The notes: generated by a model not told the origin, from the letters alone. A DNA stretch of 64,000 bases from Pseudomonadota bacterium (GCA_023435265.1 JAEYRZ010000117.1:9379-73378), one strand, 5' to 3'; shown: positions 9,040 through 18,713, numbered from the stretch's first letter. A program made the numbers and translations.

Positions 9040-9948
9040 ATGCCGGCGGTCCTGAAGAAAACCTTCCTTTCGATCCTGCTGATCGCGTTTGCCTCCTTGA
9101 GCGCCGCCGGCATGCTGGACCCCGGCCTGGAGCGGGCCGGGATGCAACGGCTGCACCGCTTCAACGAGCGTTATCTGGACGACGCCTTTGAAAAGGCCCT
9201 GGCCGGCTTCGTGATCCTTTCGGGCATCAAGAGCGGTTTGGCGGTTATCGAGGGATCGGAGGTCGGGGTCGGGTTCAACCTGCAGGTGGGCGACATGGTG
9301 CAGCCGCTCTATGATTATGTGGATATCGCCTGGCGCGCCGCCATGGCCGGCGGCGGGGTGATCGCCCTCATGCAGATGGCGCTGAAAGGGCTGCGCCTGA
9401 TCGATCACTGGCTGCTGGCAGGCTGGTTGATCGTGCTGCTGGGATGCTGCGCAAGCGTCTGGCTGTTTTCGGAACAAAACCGCTGGTGGCAGATGCGGCT
9501 GCGCGAACTGGCGCGCCTGGGCGCCAATCTGACCATCGCCTGTTACGTGTTGCTGCCGCTGACCGTCATGGCCGCAGCGGCGCTTTCGGAACGCATCACC
9601 GCGCCGGTGGTCGCCGCCACCCACGAAGAACTGCGGCAATTCAAGGACACGCTCGCGCCGGAAAAGCTGGCCGCCCGGTTTTTCGGTGCGGAACCCGGAG
9701 GGGATTTGGGCCTGCTGGACGTCAAGACCCGCCTGAGTCAGATGGGTGACGGACTCAAGGCGGTGGCCACCTACCTGACCCACCAGACCGAACGCATCGC
9801 CGGACTCATTCTCAAGCTGCTTGCGGCCTATCTTTTCGATTGCATTCTTTTTCCCCTGTTCTTCGGGCTGATTTTGATGACCCTGCTGCGCAGCGGCGTT
9901 TCGTACCTGTTCGACCTGCACGGCCATGTGGAACGCGGCCGTCCATGA
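9040..9948 (+). CDS. Conserved membrane protein of unknown function
   Basis: Predicted protein of 302 residues, not recognised. Residues 8-25 could be a signal peptide or membrane anchor. Further hydrophobic segments occur at about 105-120, 130-150, 172-192 and 258-288. A polar segment of about 60 residues lies between the last two and includes HEELRQFKDTLAPEKLAARF. The stop overlaps the start of the kinase-like gene that follows (ATGA), so the two are translationally coupled and may work together. No catalytic motif was identified. Confidence 0.6.
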   Translation: MPAVLKKTFLSILLIAFASLSAAGMLDPGLERAGMQRLHRFNERYLDDAFEKALAGFVILSGIKSGLAVIEGSEVGVGFNLQVGDMVQPLYDYVDIAWRAAMAGGGVIALMQMALKGLRLIDHWLLAGWLIVLLGCCASVWLFSEQNRWWQMRLRELARLGANLTIACYVLLPLTVMAAAALSERITAPVVAATHEELRQFKDTLAPEKLAARFFGAEPGGDLGLLDVKTRLSQMGDGLKAVATYLTHQTERIAGLILKLLAAYLFDCILFPLFFGLILMTLLRSGVSYLFDLHGHVERGRP

Positions 9949-10481
9949 ACGCAGGTGACAATATCGTCCTGATCGGCATGCCCGGTGCGGGCAAAAGCAC
10001 GATCGGCGTGCTGCTGGCCAAACGCCTGGGGCTGGATTTCCTGGATACCGATCTGCTGATCCAGAACGGCGAGCGCCGATTCCTGCAGCAATTGATCCTC
10101 GAGCGGGGCGTGAGTGGTTTTCTGGACCTGGAGGCGGGCTACATCGGGGCGGTGGATGCACGGCGCACCGTGATCGCCACGGGCGGCAGCGTTGTGTACC
10201 GGCCCGAAGCCATGCAGCACCTGGACGCGCTGGGCACTATTCTGTTCCTCGACATCGACCGGGACGCGCTCACCCGACGCCTGGCCGACCTGGACGAACG
10301 CGGGGTGGTGCGCCTGCCCGGCCAGAGCATCGAAACGATCTACGCCGAACGCCGGCCGCTCTATCGGCGATATGCCCGGATCACCATCGACACCACCGGA
10401 TGCACCCCCGAGCAGGCGGTGCAGGCGATCTGCGGCAGGCTCGCGGACGCCCCCCTTGACGGCAACCGGCCGAACCGCTGA
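9945..10481 (+). CDS. Shikimate kinase-like P-loop kinase, divergent
   Basis: Predicted protein of 178 residues with the shikimate-kinase fold pattern. It has Walker A GMPGAGKST (11-19), the LDTD acid pair (34-36), a lid arginine region and RPLY near the C-terminal third. The usual GGG substrate loop reads GGSVVYR, and the FRxxE motif that places the shikimate-binding arginine reads GFLDLE, so that arginine appears to be missing. The actual substrate is therefore doubtful. No other aromatic amino acid gene is nearby. The start is fixed by an ATGA overlap with the upstream membrane protein. Usual pipelines would label it shikimate kinase; I would keep it as a shikimate-kinase-family protein. 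Confidence 0.72.
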   Translation: MNAGDNIVLIGMPGAGKSTIGVLLAKRLGLDFLDTDLLIQNGERRFLQQLILERGVSGFLDLEAGYIGAVDARRTVIATGGSVVYRPEAMQHLDALGTILFLDIDRDALTRRLADLDERGVVRLPGQSIETIYAERRPLYRRYARITIDTTGCTPEQAVQAICGRLADAPLDGNRPNR

Positions 10482-10529
10482 ACCGGATTCCTAAGTACAT
10501 ACCGGCCTAATTACGATGACGAATGTTTC

Positions 10530-10602
10530 ACCACAGAGGACACAGAGAACACAGAGAAGAAGATCAAAAATCATCCTCGGTGACCTCTGCGCGCTCTGTG
10601 GT
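10530..10602. repeat. CACAGAG hairpin repeat, copy 1
   Basis: The left arm is ACCACAGAGG followed by CACAGAGAACACAGAGAA. The right arm reads TGCGCGCTCTGTGGT, so the ends form an inverted repeat. A second copy with the same arms lies at 52086-52156. It sits between the convergent kinase-like and dinB genes and carries no open frame. Confidence 0.8.
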
Positions 10603-10652
10603 TATAAAATGAACGGACCCGTAATACGTCACCGAATTTGTGCCCCAGAGCA

Positions 10653-11834
10653 CTAAGCTTCCTCCGTGCCGCTCAGCGTGCCGCGGCCCACGGCCCGGCC
10701 GCCGAAGCGCGCACTGATCTGTTCAACGGCCCGGTCGACCCGGTTCCATCGGCGGTGCCGCTCATCTTCGGATTCCGGAAACAGCGCCGCCTGGCGCGGC
10801 TTATCGCCGGGACACAATCCGCTTCCGCCGAGACCGATCAGGCGTACCGGCAGTTTCAGGGCAAAGCCCTCGAGCAGCGCAAGGCCGGTCCGGTAGATGC
10901 CCTCGGAGTCCTGGACGGGCTCCTCGAGGGTCCGGCTGCGGGTGTATAATTTAAAATCCGCCGTTTTGATCTTGAGCGTGATCGTGCGGGCCAGCACCCG
11001 ATGGCGCCGCAGCTGGCGCGCCACGCTCTGCGCCTGATCCAGCAGGTGGGCGGCCAGCACCTCGCGGTCGCGCGTATCGTGCAGCAAAGTCGTTTCGCTG
11101 CTCATCGACTTGGCCGGCATGTGCGGGGTGACCGTCGAACGATCGCGTCCGTGCGCCAGCTCGATCAGGCGGTGTCCGAACCTGCCCAGTTTGCGGACGA
11201 GCAGCTCGCGCGGGTAATGGGCTGCCTGGCCGAGTTGGCGGATGCCCAGGGAGAGGAGGATGGCGGCGGCATGCGGCCCCACCCCGGGCACCTTCTCGAC
11301 AGGCAGCCGGGCGATGAAATCAGCGACCTGCTCGCAGGGCACCTCGGTCAAACCATCGGGCTTGTGCATATCGGAGGCGATTTTGGCCAGAAACTTGTTG
11401 GGCGCGATGCCGACCGAGCAGGTGAGCTGCAGGCTGTTTTTGATATCCGCCTTGATCGCGGCGGCGATCTCCCGGGGTGCGCCGTGCAGCCGGCAGCAGC
11501 CGCCGACATCCACGAATGCCTCGTCGATTGAAACCGGCTCCACCAGAGGCGAATAGTTTTCCAGAATCGAGAACATGCGCCGGGAAAGTTCGCTGTAGCG
11601 CGCGCGCCGCGGCGGCACGACGATCAGTTGGGGGCATTTCTGCCGGGCCATGAAGACCGGCATGGCCGAGTGGATGCCGAAGCGGCGCGCCTCGTAACTG
11701 GCGGCGGCGACCACGCCCCTGCCGCTTTCCCCGCCCACCACGACACAGCGGCCTTTCAGTTCCGGGTTGTCGAGCTGTTCGACGGCCGCGAAAAAAGCAT
11801 CCATGTCGATGTGCAGGATCGAAGTGCTTGCCAT
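10653..11834 (-). CDS. dinB: DNA polymerase IV
   Basis: Predicted protein of 393 residues, a full-length Y-family translesion polymerase. It opens with [15 protein letters not shown] (first catalytic aspartate and the aromatic steric-gate region) and contains [13 protein letters not shown] (second acidic site), [22 protein letters not shown], and the helix-hairpin-helix segment [18 protein letters not shown]. The C-terminal little-finger domain is complete. It lacks a clear beta-clamp QLxLF motif at the very end, though AALFPE may serve. It copies past lesions in an error-prone manner. No LexA-like box was recognised upstream. The gene is divergent from the sigma-54 activator at 11888. Confidence 0.92.
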   Translation of the reverse strand: MASTSILHIDMDAFFAAVEQLDNPELKGRCVVVGGESGRGVVAAASYEARRFGIHSAMPVFMARQKCPQLIVVPPRRARYSELSRRMFSILENYSPLVEPVSIDEAFVDVGGCCRLHGAPREIAAAIKADIKNSLQLTCSVGIAPNKFLAKIASDMHKPDGLTEVPCEQVADFIARLPVEKVPGVGPHAAAILLSLGIRQLGQAAHYPRELLVRKLGRFGHRLIELAHGRDRSTVTPHMPAKSMSSETTLLHDTRDREVLAAHLLDQAQSVARQLRRHRVLARTITLKIKTADFKLYTRSRTLEEPVQDSEGIYRTGLALLEGFALKLPVRLIGLGGSGLCPGDKPRQAALFPESEDERHRRWNRVDRAVEQISARFGGRAVGRGTLSGTEEA

Positions 11835-11887
11835 ATCTTACAATTTTGTTATATTCGAGGCTATCGATTCCTCAAGGAGGCCGACCC

Positions 11888-13417
11888 GTGCTGAAGCGCA
11901 TCGAAGAAGTCACCCTGCTCTACGAAATCAGCCAGGCGCTCAACGAGCACCTGGACCTCAAGAAATCCTTATATAAAGTCCTCGACATCCTGTCCAGCTC
12001 CATGAACATGGTGCGCGGCACGGTTTCCCTGCTCAACCCGCTGCGCAACGAGATCGGCATCGAGGTGGCGCACAGCCTATCCAAAAGCACCATCGAACGG
12101 GTAAAGTACAAGCTGGGCGAAGGCATCACCGGTCGGGTGATCCAGAGCGGCAAAGCGGTTACCATTCCCAAGATCAGCGAGGAGCCGCTTTTCCTGGACC
12201 GCACCGCGGCCCGCCGAAAGCTCAAGGCGAAGGAAGAGTTTTCCTTTATCTGTGTGCCGATCAAGAAAGGCAACCATGTCATCGGCGCCCTGAGCGTGGA
12301 CCGTCCGTTCGATCCGGCCTACAGCCTCAAGGAGGGTCAGAAACTGCTCTCGGTACTGGCCACCATGATTGCCCAGCACGTCATCAATCTGGAAACGATC
12401 CAGCTCGAGAAAGAGCAGTTGCGGCAGGAAAATCAGCGCCTGCGGGACGAACTCGGGAACAAGTACCGCATCACCAACATCGTGGGAAACAGCAACAAGA
12501 TGCGCGAAGTTTTTCAGATGATCTCCCAAGTGTGCCAGAGCAACGCCACGGTGCTGATCCGGGGTGAAAGCGGCACGGGCAAGGAGCTGGTGGCCAACTC
12601 GGTGCACTACAACAGCACCCGCGCCAAGGGGCCGTTCATCAAAGTGAACTGCGCGGCCATTCCTGCCAATTTGATCGAGAGCGAGCTCTTCGGGCACGAA
12701 AAGGGCGCTTTCACCGGCGCCGTCAAACAGAAGTTGGGAAAATTCGAGCTGGCCCACCGGGGCACCATCTTTCTGGACGAAATCGGCTCGATCGGGCTAG
12801 ACGTGCAGGCCAACCTGCTGCGCGTGCTGCAGGAAAAGGAGTTCGAGCGCGTGGGCGGACAGCGCACGATCAAAATCGATGTGCGCATCATTGCGGCCAC
12901 CAACAAGAACCTGGAGCAGGCGGTGGAGGACGGGACCTTCCGGGGCGATCTCTATTATCGGCTGAATGTCTTTCCGATTTATATGCCGCCGCTGCGCGAG
13001 CGCAAAACGGACATTTTGATGCTGGCCGACTATTTCCTCGAGAAATACGCCAGGGAGAACAACAAGGAGGTCAAACGGCTCTCGACCCCGGCGATCGACA
13101 TGCTGATGGGTTATCATTGGCCGGGCAATGTGCGCGAACTCGAGAACTGCATGGAGCGCGCGGTTCTACTCTGCGAAGGCGGGGTGATCCACAGCTACCA
13201 CCTTCCCCCGACCCTGCAGACCGGCAAGGAATCGGACACCCTGCCGGTGCTTTCACTGGAAGATGCGGTGGGCAACCTGGAGCGCGAGATGATCATCGAT
13301 GCGCTCAAGAACACGCGGGGCAACATCTCGCTGGCGACGCAGGTCCTGCGCACGACGGTGCGCAAGTTCGCTTACAAAGCCAGGAAGTACGGCATCAACT
13401 ACCGGCATTACCGGTGA
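11888..13417 (+). CDS. Sigma-54-dependent activator with GAF domain (NifA-like)
   Basis: Predicted protein of 509 residues. The GTG at 11888 behind AAGGAGG is preferred to an upstream ATG that lacks a ribosome site. An N-terminal GAF domain (about 20-165) with [20 protein letters not shown] is followed by a short coiled coil and an AAA+ domain (about 195-425) with Walker A GESGTGKE and the sigma-54 contact loop GAFTGA. A Fis-type helix-turn-helix closes the protein ([19 protein letters not shown]). The order GAF-AAA-HTH matches NifA and its relatives. No nif genes are in the window, so the target is unknown. Confidence 0.87.
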   Translation: MLKRIEEVTLLYEISQALNEHLDLKKSLYKVLDILSSSMNMVRGTVSLLNPLRNEIGIEVAHSLSKSTIERVKYKLGEGITGRVIQSGKAVTIPKISEEPLFLDRTAARRKLKAKEEFSFICVPIKKGNHVIGALSVDRPFDPAYSLKEGQKLLSVLATMIAQHVINLETIQLEKEQLRQENQRLRDELGNKYRITNIVGNSNKMREVFQMISQVCQSNATVLIRGESGTGKELVANSVHYNSTRAKGPFIKVNCAAIPANLIESELFGHEKGAFTGAVKQKLGKFELAHRGTIFLDEIGSIGLDVQANLLRVLQEKEFERVGGQRTIKIDVRIIAATNKNLEQAVEDGTFRGDLYYRLNVFPIYMPPLRERKTDILMLADYFLEKYARENNKEVKRLSTPAIDMLMGYHWPGNVRELENCMERAVLLCEGGVIHSYHLPPTLQTGKESDTLPVLSLEDAVGNLEREMIIDALKNTRGNISLATQVLRTTVRKFAYKARKYGINYRHYR

Positions 13418-13438
13418 GCGCAGCCGGCACGCAGACGC

Positions 13439-13789
13439 TCACGCGCCGTCGGCCTTTTTTCCGCACTCCGTGCAGCGGCCGTCGGGACCGATCACCCCGA
13501 TGCAGTTCTCATCGTCGCACAACCGGCGCCGGGTCCACTCATCGTCCTCGTCCGACCCCGTCGCGGCAGGCGCCGTCCCGCTGGTTTGGGGCGCTTGGCC
13601 CGCGTCAGGCGGATCGGCGGCTTCGGCGGGTAAGACCGGATCGGACTCCGGGGAGAGCCGGCCTTCGTAGCGCTTGCCGCATTCCTTGCAGCGGCCGTCG
13701 GGACCGATCACCCCGATACAACTTTCGTCGCTGCACAAGATGCGTTGCCTCCATTCCAAATCGCTCACTTTTTCCTGGTCGTCACTCAT
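13439..13789 (-). CDS. Small protein with two near-identical cysteine-rich repeats
   Basis: Predicted protein of 116 residues with an AGGGTGA ribosome site; not recognised by name. The motif RxLCxDExCIGVIGPDGRC then xECGK occurs twice, near residues 16-39 and 88-111, separated by an acidic Pro/Ala-rich linker of about 48 residues. Each copy has four cysteines in a CxxxxCx(9)CxxC arrangement, suggesting a small zinc-binding knuckle. The DNA of the two repeats is also close, so the duplication is recent or under strong selection. There is no signal peptide. Confidence 0.7.
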   Translation of the reverse strand: MSDDQEKVSDLEWRQRILCSDESCIGVIGPDGRCKECGKRYEGRLSPESDPVLPAEAADPPDAGQAPQTSGTAPAATGSDEDDEWTRRRLCDDENCIGVIGPDGRCTECGKKADGA

Positions 13790-14229
13790 GCGTGTTCACC
13801 CTTTATCATCAAGCAATACGTTCCTATTATCCGATTTTGCCGGGAAATGTAAACAGGCCGAAGCGGCCGGCCGCCCGCAGCGGATCACAGATCCGATGCC
13901 GATCCAGGGTGGGTCGGCTCGTTCGGCGCACCTGGCCACAGCCGCGGGAAAGGATGTCCCGGCAAGGCGATCGCGTGTAGATTCGACATACTGAAAACGG
14001 GGTCGGGGTCGGTATCGGAGTCGCAATCGCCAGCGACATTGCAGCGCGCCAAGACCGCTTTTCCGGAACCGGACGATACCGGCGGCCCTGTTCGATACCG
14101 ATACCGACCCCTATGTAAAGTACCGACCCCGATGTAAAGCTGTATGCGATTTCCTGGGCCGGGTTCATCGATTGACAGAAATGCGGTCCTTATCTATATG
14201 TCGACGGATGCTCGACATCGAAAACCCGG
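13790..14229. repeat. Intergenic repeat region with GGTCGGTATCGG arms and a 19-base tandem repeat
   Basis: No gene is seen in these 440 bases. GGGTCGGGGTCGGTATCGG at 14000-14018 faces the partly complementary ATACCGATACCGACCCC ending near 14111, which could fold into a large hairpin. TACCGACCCCTATGTAAAG at 14102-14120 is followed directly by a copy at 14121-14139 that differs at one base. A similar GTCGGGGCCGGATCGGCATCG element lies at about 38462-38482. The function is unknown. Confidence 0.6.
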
Positions 14230-15156
14230 ATGTCGTTGGAGAAGCGCGTGGAAAGGTGGTTGTCCAAATTGAATCAGCCAAGCAGAGGCGTGAAGGTGGG
14301 ACGCAATGATCCATGTCCTTGCGGCAGCGGCAAAAAGTACAAGAAGTGCTGTATGCACCAGGCGGCCGATTACCGCCCCGTGTATCATCCTGAAAAGCCC
14401 AAAATCCGGCTCAAAACCCCGGCCGACATCGAAGGCATCCGAAAAGCAGGGCGGCTGGTGCTGGAAACCCTGGACCTGGTGGAGGAGTTCCTTGCGCCGG
14501 GAATCACCACCGATGCGATCAACACACTGGTTCACGAGCATACGGTCCGCAACCACGGCATCCCTGCCCCGCTCAATTACCGGGGCTATCCCAAAAGCGT
14601 GTGCGTCTCGGTCAACCAGGAAATCTGCCATGGCATACCCGGCGACCGCATCCTCGAGTCGGGCGACATCGTCAATGTGGATGTGACCACGATCCTGAAC
14701 GGCTATTACGCCGACGCCAACAAATCGTACTTCATCGGCCGGCCCGGTCCGGAGGCGGTCAAGATCGTCAGCGTGGCGCGCCGCAGCCTGAAAGAGGGCA
14801 TCCAGATGGTCCGCCCCGGGAATACGATCGGTGACATCGGCTGGGCCATCCAGACGTACGCCGAGCGCGAAGGGTGCTCCGTCGTACGCGATTTCGTCGG
14901 CCACGGGGTCGGCTTCGATTTTCATGAACCGCCCCAGGTGCCGCATTACGGCCGCCGCGGGGAAGGCGTGCACCTGGTGCCGGGAATGGTTTTCACCATC
15001 GAGCCGATGATCAATCTGGGCGGTTATGAACTCATCGTCCTGGAAGACCATTGGACCGCCGTCACCAAGGATGGGTCGTTGTCGGCCCAATTCGAACAGA
15101 CGCTCCTGGTGACGCAGGACGGCTGCGAAAGCTTGACGCCCTATCCACTCGAATAG
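14230..15156 (+). CDS. map: Methionine aminopeptidase with N-terminal SEC-C zinc motif
   Basis: Predicted protein of 308 residues. Residues about 22-42 form a SEC-C motif (GRNDPCPCGSGKKYKKCC), a zinc knuckle also found at the SecA C-terminus and likely to aid ribosome or nucleic-acid contact. The rest is a type I methionine aminopeptidase. Metal-ligand segments are DIVNVDVTTILNGYYADANK (two aspartates), FVGHGVGFDFHE (histidine), TIEPM (glutamate) and QFEQTLLV (glutamate). It removes the initiator methionine from new proteins in the cytosol. The ribosome site is poor, so a slightly later start is possible. The 3' end overlaps the convergent rhomboid gene by 16 bases. Confidence 0.9.
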   Translation: MSLEKRVERWLSKLNQPSRGVKVGRNDPCPCGSGKKYKKCCMHQAADYRPVYHPEKPKIRLKTPADIEGIRKAGRLVLETLDLVEEFLAPGITTDAINTLVHEHTVRNHGIPAPLNYRGYPKSVCVSVNQEICHGIPGDRILESGDIVNVDVTTILNGYYADANKSYFIGRPGPEAVKIVSVARRSLKEGIQMVRPGNTIGDIGWAIQTYAEREGCSVVRDFVGHGVGFDFHEPPQVPHYGRRGEGVHLVPGMVFTIEPMINLGGYELIVLEDHWTAVTKDGSLSAQFEQTLLVTQDGCESLTPYPLE

Positions 15157-16004
15157 AGTCCGGCGACCCAGGCGGCGGCTAAAGCGACCAGGCCGGCCAT
15201 GACGCCGGCAACCTGGATCGGTACGCCCGGGCGATCTTTGACACCTGCCACGTAAGCCCCGCCGATGGCGAGGCCGCCGAAAAAGCCCGCCAGGTGGGCC
15301 AAAAGGTCTGTCGCCGGCCCGGTACCCAGAAATCCCAGCAATGCCAATCCGCCGCCCAAGGGCGCCCAGGCGCGAAAGGAGCGCAGGGTGCCCCGGCGGA
15401 GCTGCGACCTGAAGGTCAGCATCGCGGAAATCGCCACTGCGCCGAACAGGGCGGTCGACGAGCCCACCGCAAGGTGATCCGCTGCATACCATAAGGCGGC
15501 GCCCAGGTTGCCCAGCGCCCCGGCGGCCAGAATCATGAACCAGCCCACGCCCCACCCGCACACCGAGGCCACGGCCGTTCCGAAAATCGCCAGACCCGCG
15601 GCATTGGACAACAGATGCGCGCCGTCGGCGTGCACGAGCAGGGCTGTGATGCACCGATAATATTGTCCGTCCAGGATCTTCCCTGCATCGGCGCCATACG
15701 CTTTGAAGAAGAACTGTCGCTCGAGACCCGGCTGGACCGCCCAGTGGATCGCGGTCAGCGCGGCAATCACGAAAAGTGCCGAATAGGTGCGCTGTCCGGA
15801 GTGGCGGAGCGGTGGGGGAGCCGGAGGATTTTCGGCCAGGTAGAGCGCCACGGATTGAACCGCCCTGCCGCGATGGGCCTGCGGAACATCAATGGCCCAG
15901 AAACGTCCATGGGGGCGCAACTGATGGGGAATGGCGGCCGAAGCCAGCACGACATGGTAGGTTTGGGCCCGACCGGCGGGCAGACGGTCGAACAATGGCC
16001 TCAT
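15141..16004 (-). CDS. Rhomboid-family intramembrane serine protease
   Basis: Predicted protein of 287 residues. An N-terminal cytoplasmic segment of about 70 residues precedes at least six hydrophobic helices. The rhomboid landmarks are HADGAHLLSNAAGL (the H..H..N loop), GSSTALFGAVA (serine nucleophile in a GxS context) and LAHLAGFFGGL (catalytic histidine), in the expected order. These enzymes cleave membrane-embedded substrates in the inner membrane. The substrate here is unknown. The 3' ends of this gene and the methionine aminopeptidase overlap. Confidence 0.86.
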   Translation of the reverse strand: MRPLFDRLPAGRAQTYHVVLASAAIPHQLRPHGRFWAIDVPQAHRGRAVQSVALYLAENPPAPPPLRHSGQRTYSALFVIAALTAIHWAVQPGLERQFFFKAYGADAGKILDGQYYRCITALLVHADGAHLLSNAAGLAIFGTAVASVCGWGVGWFMILAAGALGNLGAALWYAADHLAVGSSTALFGAVAISAMLTFRSQLRRGTLRSFRAWAPLGGGLALLGFLGTGPATDLLAHLAGFFGGLAIGGAYVAGVKDRPGVPIQVAGVMAGLVALAAAWVAGLYSSG

Positions 16005-16099
16005 ACCGGATTATCCCATGCTGCAGCGTTCTGTATCGGGTGTTGCGATTCTTGTTTCAAGGTCGGGCGCGCGGAAGGGAACGTTCCGGTTGAAGGCGG

Positions 16100-16420
16100 C
16101 TAGTCGAAATCCGACTCCTCCTCATCGGCTTCGGGCGCTTGCCCGGCCTCGCCTTCGATCTCTTCGCCCTCTGCTTCCCCGCGATTTTCCCGCAGCAGGG
16201 CTTCCTCGCGCAGGCGCTTTTTGTTTTCAGCATCAACCAGGCGCTGGTTCTCGTTGTATGCATCGACGGCCACCCGGGCCAGTTTCTCGCCCCCCAGCTT
16301 GAGAAAAAACAACAGCGCGGACATCACCTGCGCGTTGTGCCGCAGCGGGCCTTCCATATACGGATAAAGCCGCCGAAATGATTCCTGGTGTTCGGGTGGA
16401 ATAATGAATGAATCGGTCAT
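16100..16420 (-). CDS. Small acidic hypothetical protein
   Basis: Predicted protein of 106 residues from the ATG at 16420, which has a good AGGAGCG ribosome site; a longer version from 16471 has none. The N-terminal half is predicted helical (FRRLYPYMEGPLRHNAQVM). The C-terminal third is strongly acidic, ending EADEEESDFD, and is probably disordered. No family was recognised and no signal peptide or cysteine cluster is present. Confidence 0.6.
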   Translation of the reverse strand: MTDSFIIPPEHQESFRRLYPYMEGPLRHNAQVMSALLFFLKLGGEKLARVAVDAYNENQRLVDAENKKRLREEALLRENRGEAEGEEIEGEAGQAPEADEEESDFD

Positions 16421-16640
16421 GAAGCGCTCCTGGACGCGGGCCGGCGATAAGATTGCGGCAAATATAACCAAGACAGATCAAAAGTAAAGCTCTTTTAGAC
16501 CCTCCGGCCGGCCGGCGGCAAACCGAGGGATGCGCCCCGGCTTGACTTTCAAGGCCTGTTCTATATAGATCTGAACGCATCCGCGCACAGACCGGAACGC
16601 CTTCGTACCGAACCGTCATTCAAACCTTGGAGGAAGCCCC

Positions 16641-17294
16641 GTGGATCAACCTGTTCATCACTACTGGCAACTGCGCCTGCAGGCCCTGCAGGATCACCTG
16701 AACAAGAACCATTTCGAAACCTATCTGGCCGACACGATCGAGGTCGCCCGCAAACTCGTGCTGGAACAGATTCTGCCGCATCAGGAGATCCGCAGCATCG
16801 CCTTCGGGGGTTCGACCACCTTGACCAGTTCGGGGATTTATGCCGCTCTGCTGACCCAATCGCGCTGGCCGATCATCGACACTTTCGAAAAAGAGATCAG
16901 CCTCGAAGCAAAGCACGAACGGCGGCGCCAGGCCCTGCTCGCCGACGTTTTCATCACGGGAACCAACGCGGTCACCGAGAGCGGCCAACTCGTCAATCTG
17001 GATATGATCGGCAACCGGGTCGCGGCCCTGACATTCGGCCCGCGCCTGGTGATCGTCCTGGTGGGCCGGAACAAAATCGTCGCCGACCTGCCGGCGGCCA
17101 TGACGCGCATCAAGTCCTATGCCGCGCCGGCGAATGCGCTGCGCCTGGACAAACGTACCCCATGCGCCCAGAAAGGCCGCTGCCAGGAGTGCAGCGGACC
17201 CGATCGGATTTGCAATTACTGGTCGATTATCGAAAAATCCTTTCCCAAGGGGCGTATCAAAGTCATATTGATCAACCAGGATTCAGGATTGTAG
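16641..17294 (+). CDS. LUD-domain protein (LutC/YkgG-like)
   Basis: Predicted protein of 217 residues from a GTG at 16641 with TTGGAGGAAG just upstream. The LUD-domain pattern is visible: IAFGGSTTLTSSGIY, ADVFITGTNAVTESGQLVNLD and RLVIVLVGRNKIV. LUD proteins occur in lactate-utilisation complexes (LutC, LldG), but many stand alone in anaerobes. An unusual cysteine-rich tail, CAQKGRCQECSGPDRIC, gives four cysteines that could bind a metal or Fe-S cluster. No LutA or LutB gene is adjacent, so a lactate role is not supported by context. Confidence 0.78.
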   Translation: MDQPVHHYWQLRLQALQDHLNKNHFETYLADTIEVARKLVLEQILPHQEIRSIAFGGSTTLTSSGIYAALLTQSRWPIIDTFEKEISLEAKHERRRQALLADVFITGTNAVTESGQLVNLDMIGNRVAALTFGPRLVIVLVGRNKIVADLPAAMTRIKSYAAPANALRLDKRTPCAQKGRCQECSGPDRICNYWSIIEKSFPKGRIKVILINQDSGL

Positions 17295-17316
17295 TAAAAC
17301 CTTTCGAGGAGTGGCG

Positions 17317-17619
17317 ATGAACATTGCAATGGACACGTGGGTTTATGTCGTGATTCAGAATCCGGGCGGCGATGAGCGTATCGCCGGCCAGCGTGATGAA
17401 GCGCACGACATTGCCTTCATACCGGCGTTCAAGGAAAAAGAGGCCGCCCAGCAGGGACTGCTGCAAATGGCCCGCGAAAAAGGCATGCGCTATGAGATTC
17501 AGGCCATTCTGTTCGAGGACCTGATGCAGCACGCTTCCAAGGGGTCCTATTTCATTTTCATACTGGACGCTGACGGTAAGATCATCGAGCGGTATTCACC
17601 CACGGGAAAGCAGCTCTAA
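17317..17619 (+). CDS. Hypothetical protein, possible one-domain cytosolic protein
   Basis: Predicted protein of 100 residues. GAGGAG at 17306-17311 fits the ATG at 17317 better than the GTG at 17311. The sequence reads as a compact alpha/beta domain (WVYVVIQNPGGDERIAGQ, FIPAFKEKEAAQQGLLQM, YFIFILDADGKIIERYSP). It is not recognised. It lies 22 bases after the LUD gene and just before the DHH phosphoesterase, so an operon of three or four genes is plausible. Confidence 0.62.
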   Translation: MNIAMDTWVYVVIQNPGGDERIAGQRDEAHDIAFIPAFKEKEAAQQGLLQMAREKGMRYEIQAILFEDLMQHASKGSYFIFILDADGKIIERYSPTGKQL

Positions 17620-17708
17620 ACGCTCGTGACGTTGAATGACAGGGCAGCCATTTGCTTTCGCTCCCCATGATTGCTAAAGTTGAACAGACTGGAGGGGAAT
17701 TTAAGAGC

Positions 17709-18635
17709 ATGCCCGTGCGAATCATCACCCGCCCCGATTTCGACGGCATCGTCTGCGCCGTACTGCTCAAAGCGGTTCTCGGAGATCCGACGCCGGTTCT
17801 GTGGGCGCAACCCAATCAGATCCAAAGCGGCGCTCTGACCACCGAATCGGCGGACGTGGTGGCCAATCTCCCGCTGGCCGGCGCGTGCAAACTGTGGTTC
17901 GACCATCATATTTCCAATCGGACCGATCTTCCCTTCGAGGGACGGTTCCGCATCGCGCCGTCTGCAGCCCGTCTCGTCTTTGAACATTTTGAGGATCGTC
18001 TCGGCGGCCGATTCGAGGATCTGGTCGGCCAGGCGGACAAGATCGATGCCGCACAGCTGGACCGCGATGAAATCGAGCATCCGGAACGATATCCGTACCT
18101 CCTGGTATCCATGGCGATTTCGATCCGCGATCCTTCGAATCTGAGTTTTTGCGATCACCTGGTGAACCTTTTCGGCACGGCTTCGATCGATGCGGTCATG
18201 GCGGACGAATGGGTGCGGCGACGCTGCGAGCAGGTCATGACCGCCAATCGGCTTTATGAAGCTGCGCTCAAATCGCATACGCGCCTGTTGCAGTTGGTCT
18301 CGCTGACCGATTTTCGGGGGATCGACCCGGCGCCCGACGGCAATCGTTTTCTGGTTTACTCTCTGTTTCCGGAGGCGCGGGTCAATGTCAAAATCTACAA
18401 CGAACCTCCGTACAGCGTCATCAAGTTGGGACACAGCATCATCAACCGGACCTGCCGCGTGAATGCGGGCGGCCTTCTGGCCCGCTACGGCGGAGGCGGG
18501 CATCGGGGGGCCGGTGCCTGCCGCCTGACACCCGGGCAGGCCGACCGGGTTCTGGGAGAAATTCTGGAAATCCTACAGCGCAACACGCCCCTGGAGGGCG
18601 ACTGCCCCCTTGCCGGGTCCGGTGGTCAGGCTTAA
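17709..18635 (+). CDS. DHH-family phosphoesterase
   Basis: Predicted protein of 308 residues from the ATG at 17709, with GGAGGGGAA upstream; a longer frame begins at 17652. The N-terminal DHH domain shows RPDFDG (residues 8-13) and WFDHH (63-67), the metal ligands of the family. The C-terminal DHHA1 part ends with GGGGHRGAGAC, the substrate-binding glycine motif. The size and layout match single-domain NrnA-like nanoRNase or exopolyphosphatase-like enzymes. No RecJ accessory domains are present. The exact substrate, a short oligonucleotide or pAp, cannot be told from the sequence. Confidence 0.8.
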   Translation: MPVRIITRPDFDGIVCAVLLKAVLGDPTPVLWAQPNQIQSGALTTESADVVANLPLAGACKLWFDHHISNRTDLPFEGRFRIAPSAARLVFEHFEDRLGGRFEDLVGQADKIDAAQLDRDEIEHPERYPYLLVSMAISIRDPSNLSFCDHLVNLFGTASIDAVMADEWVRRRCEQVMTANRLYEAALKSHTRLLQLVSLTDFRGIDPAPDGNRFLVYSLFPEARVNVKIYNEPPYSVIKLGHSIINRTCRVNAGGLLARYGGGGHRGAGACRLTPGQADRVLGEILEILQRNTPLEGDCPLAGSGGQA

Positions 18636-18713
18636 GTTAGACCTGCCGATTGAACCGGCCGGCCGAATGCGGCCGGGTGCAGCGCCGTCGGCCGGTGATC
18701 GAGAGGAAGTCGC

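Noticed and set aside
11888..13417. Naming the sigma-54 activator NifA
   Set aside because: The GAF-AAA-HTH order matches NifA, but no nitrogen fixation gene is present and other regulators share the layout. I kept only the family name.
14102..14139. Two 19-base tandem repeats as part of a CRISPR array
   Set aside because: The copies are directly adjacent with no spacers and there are only two.
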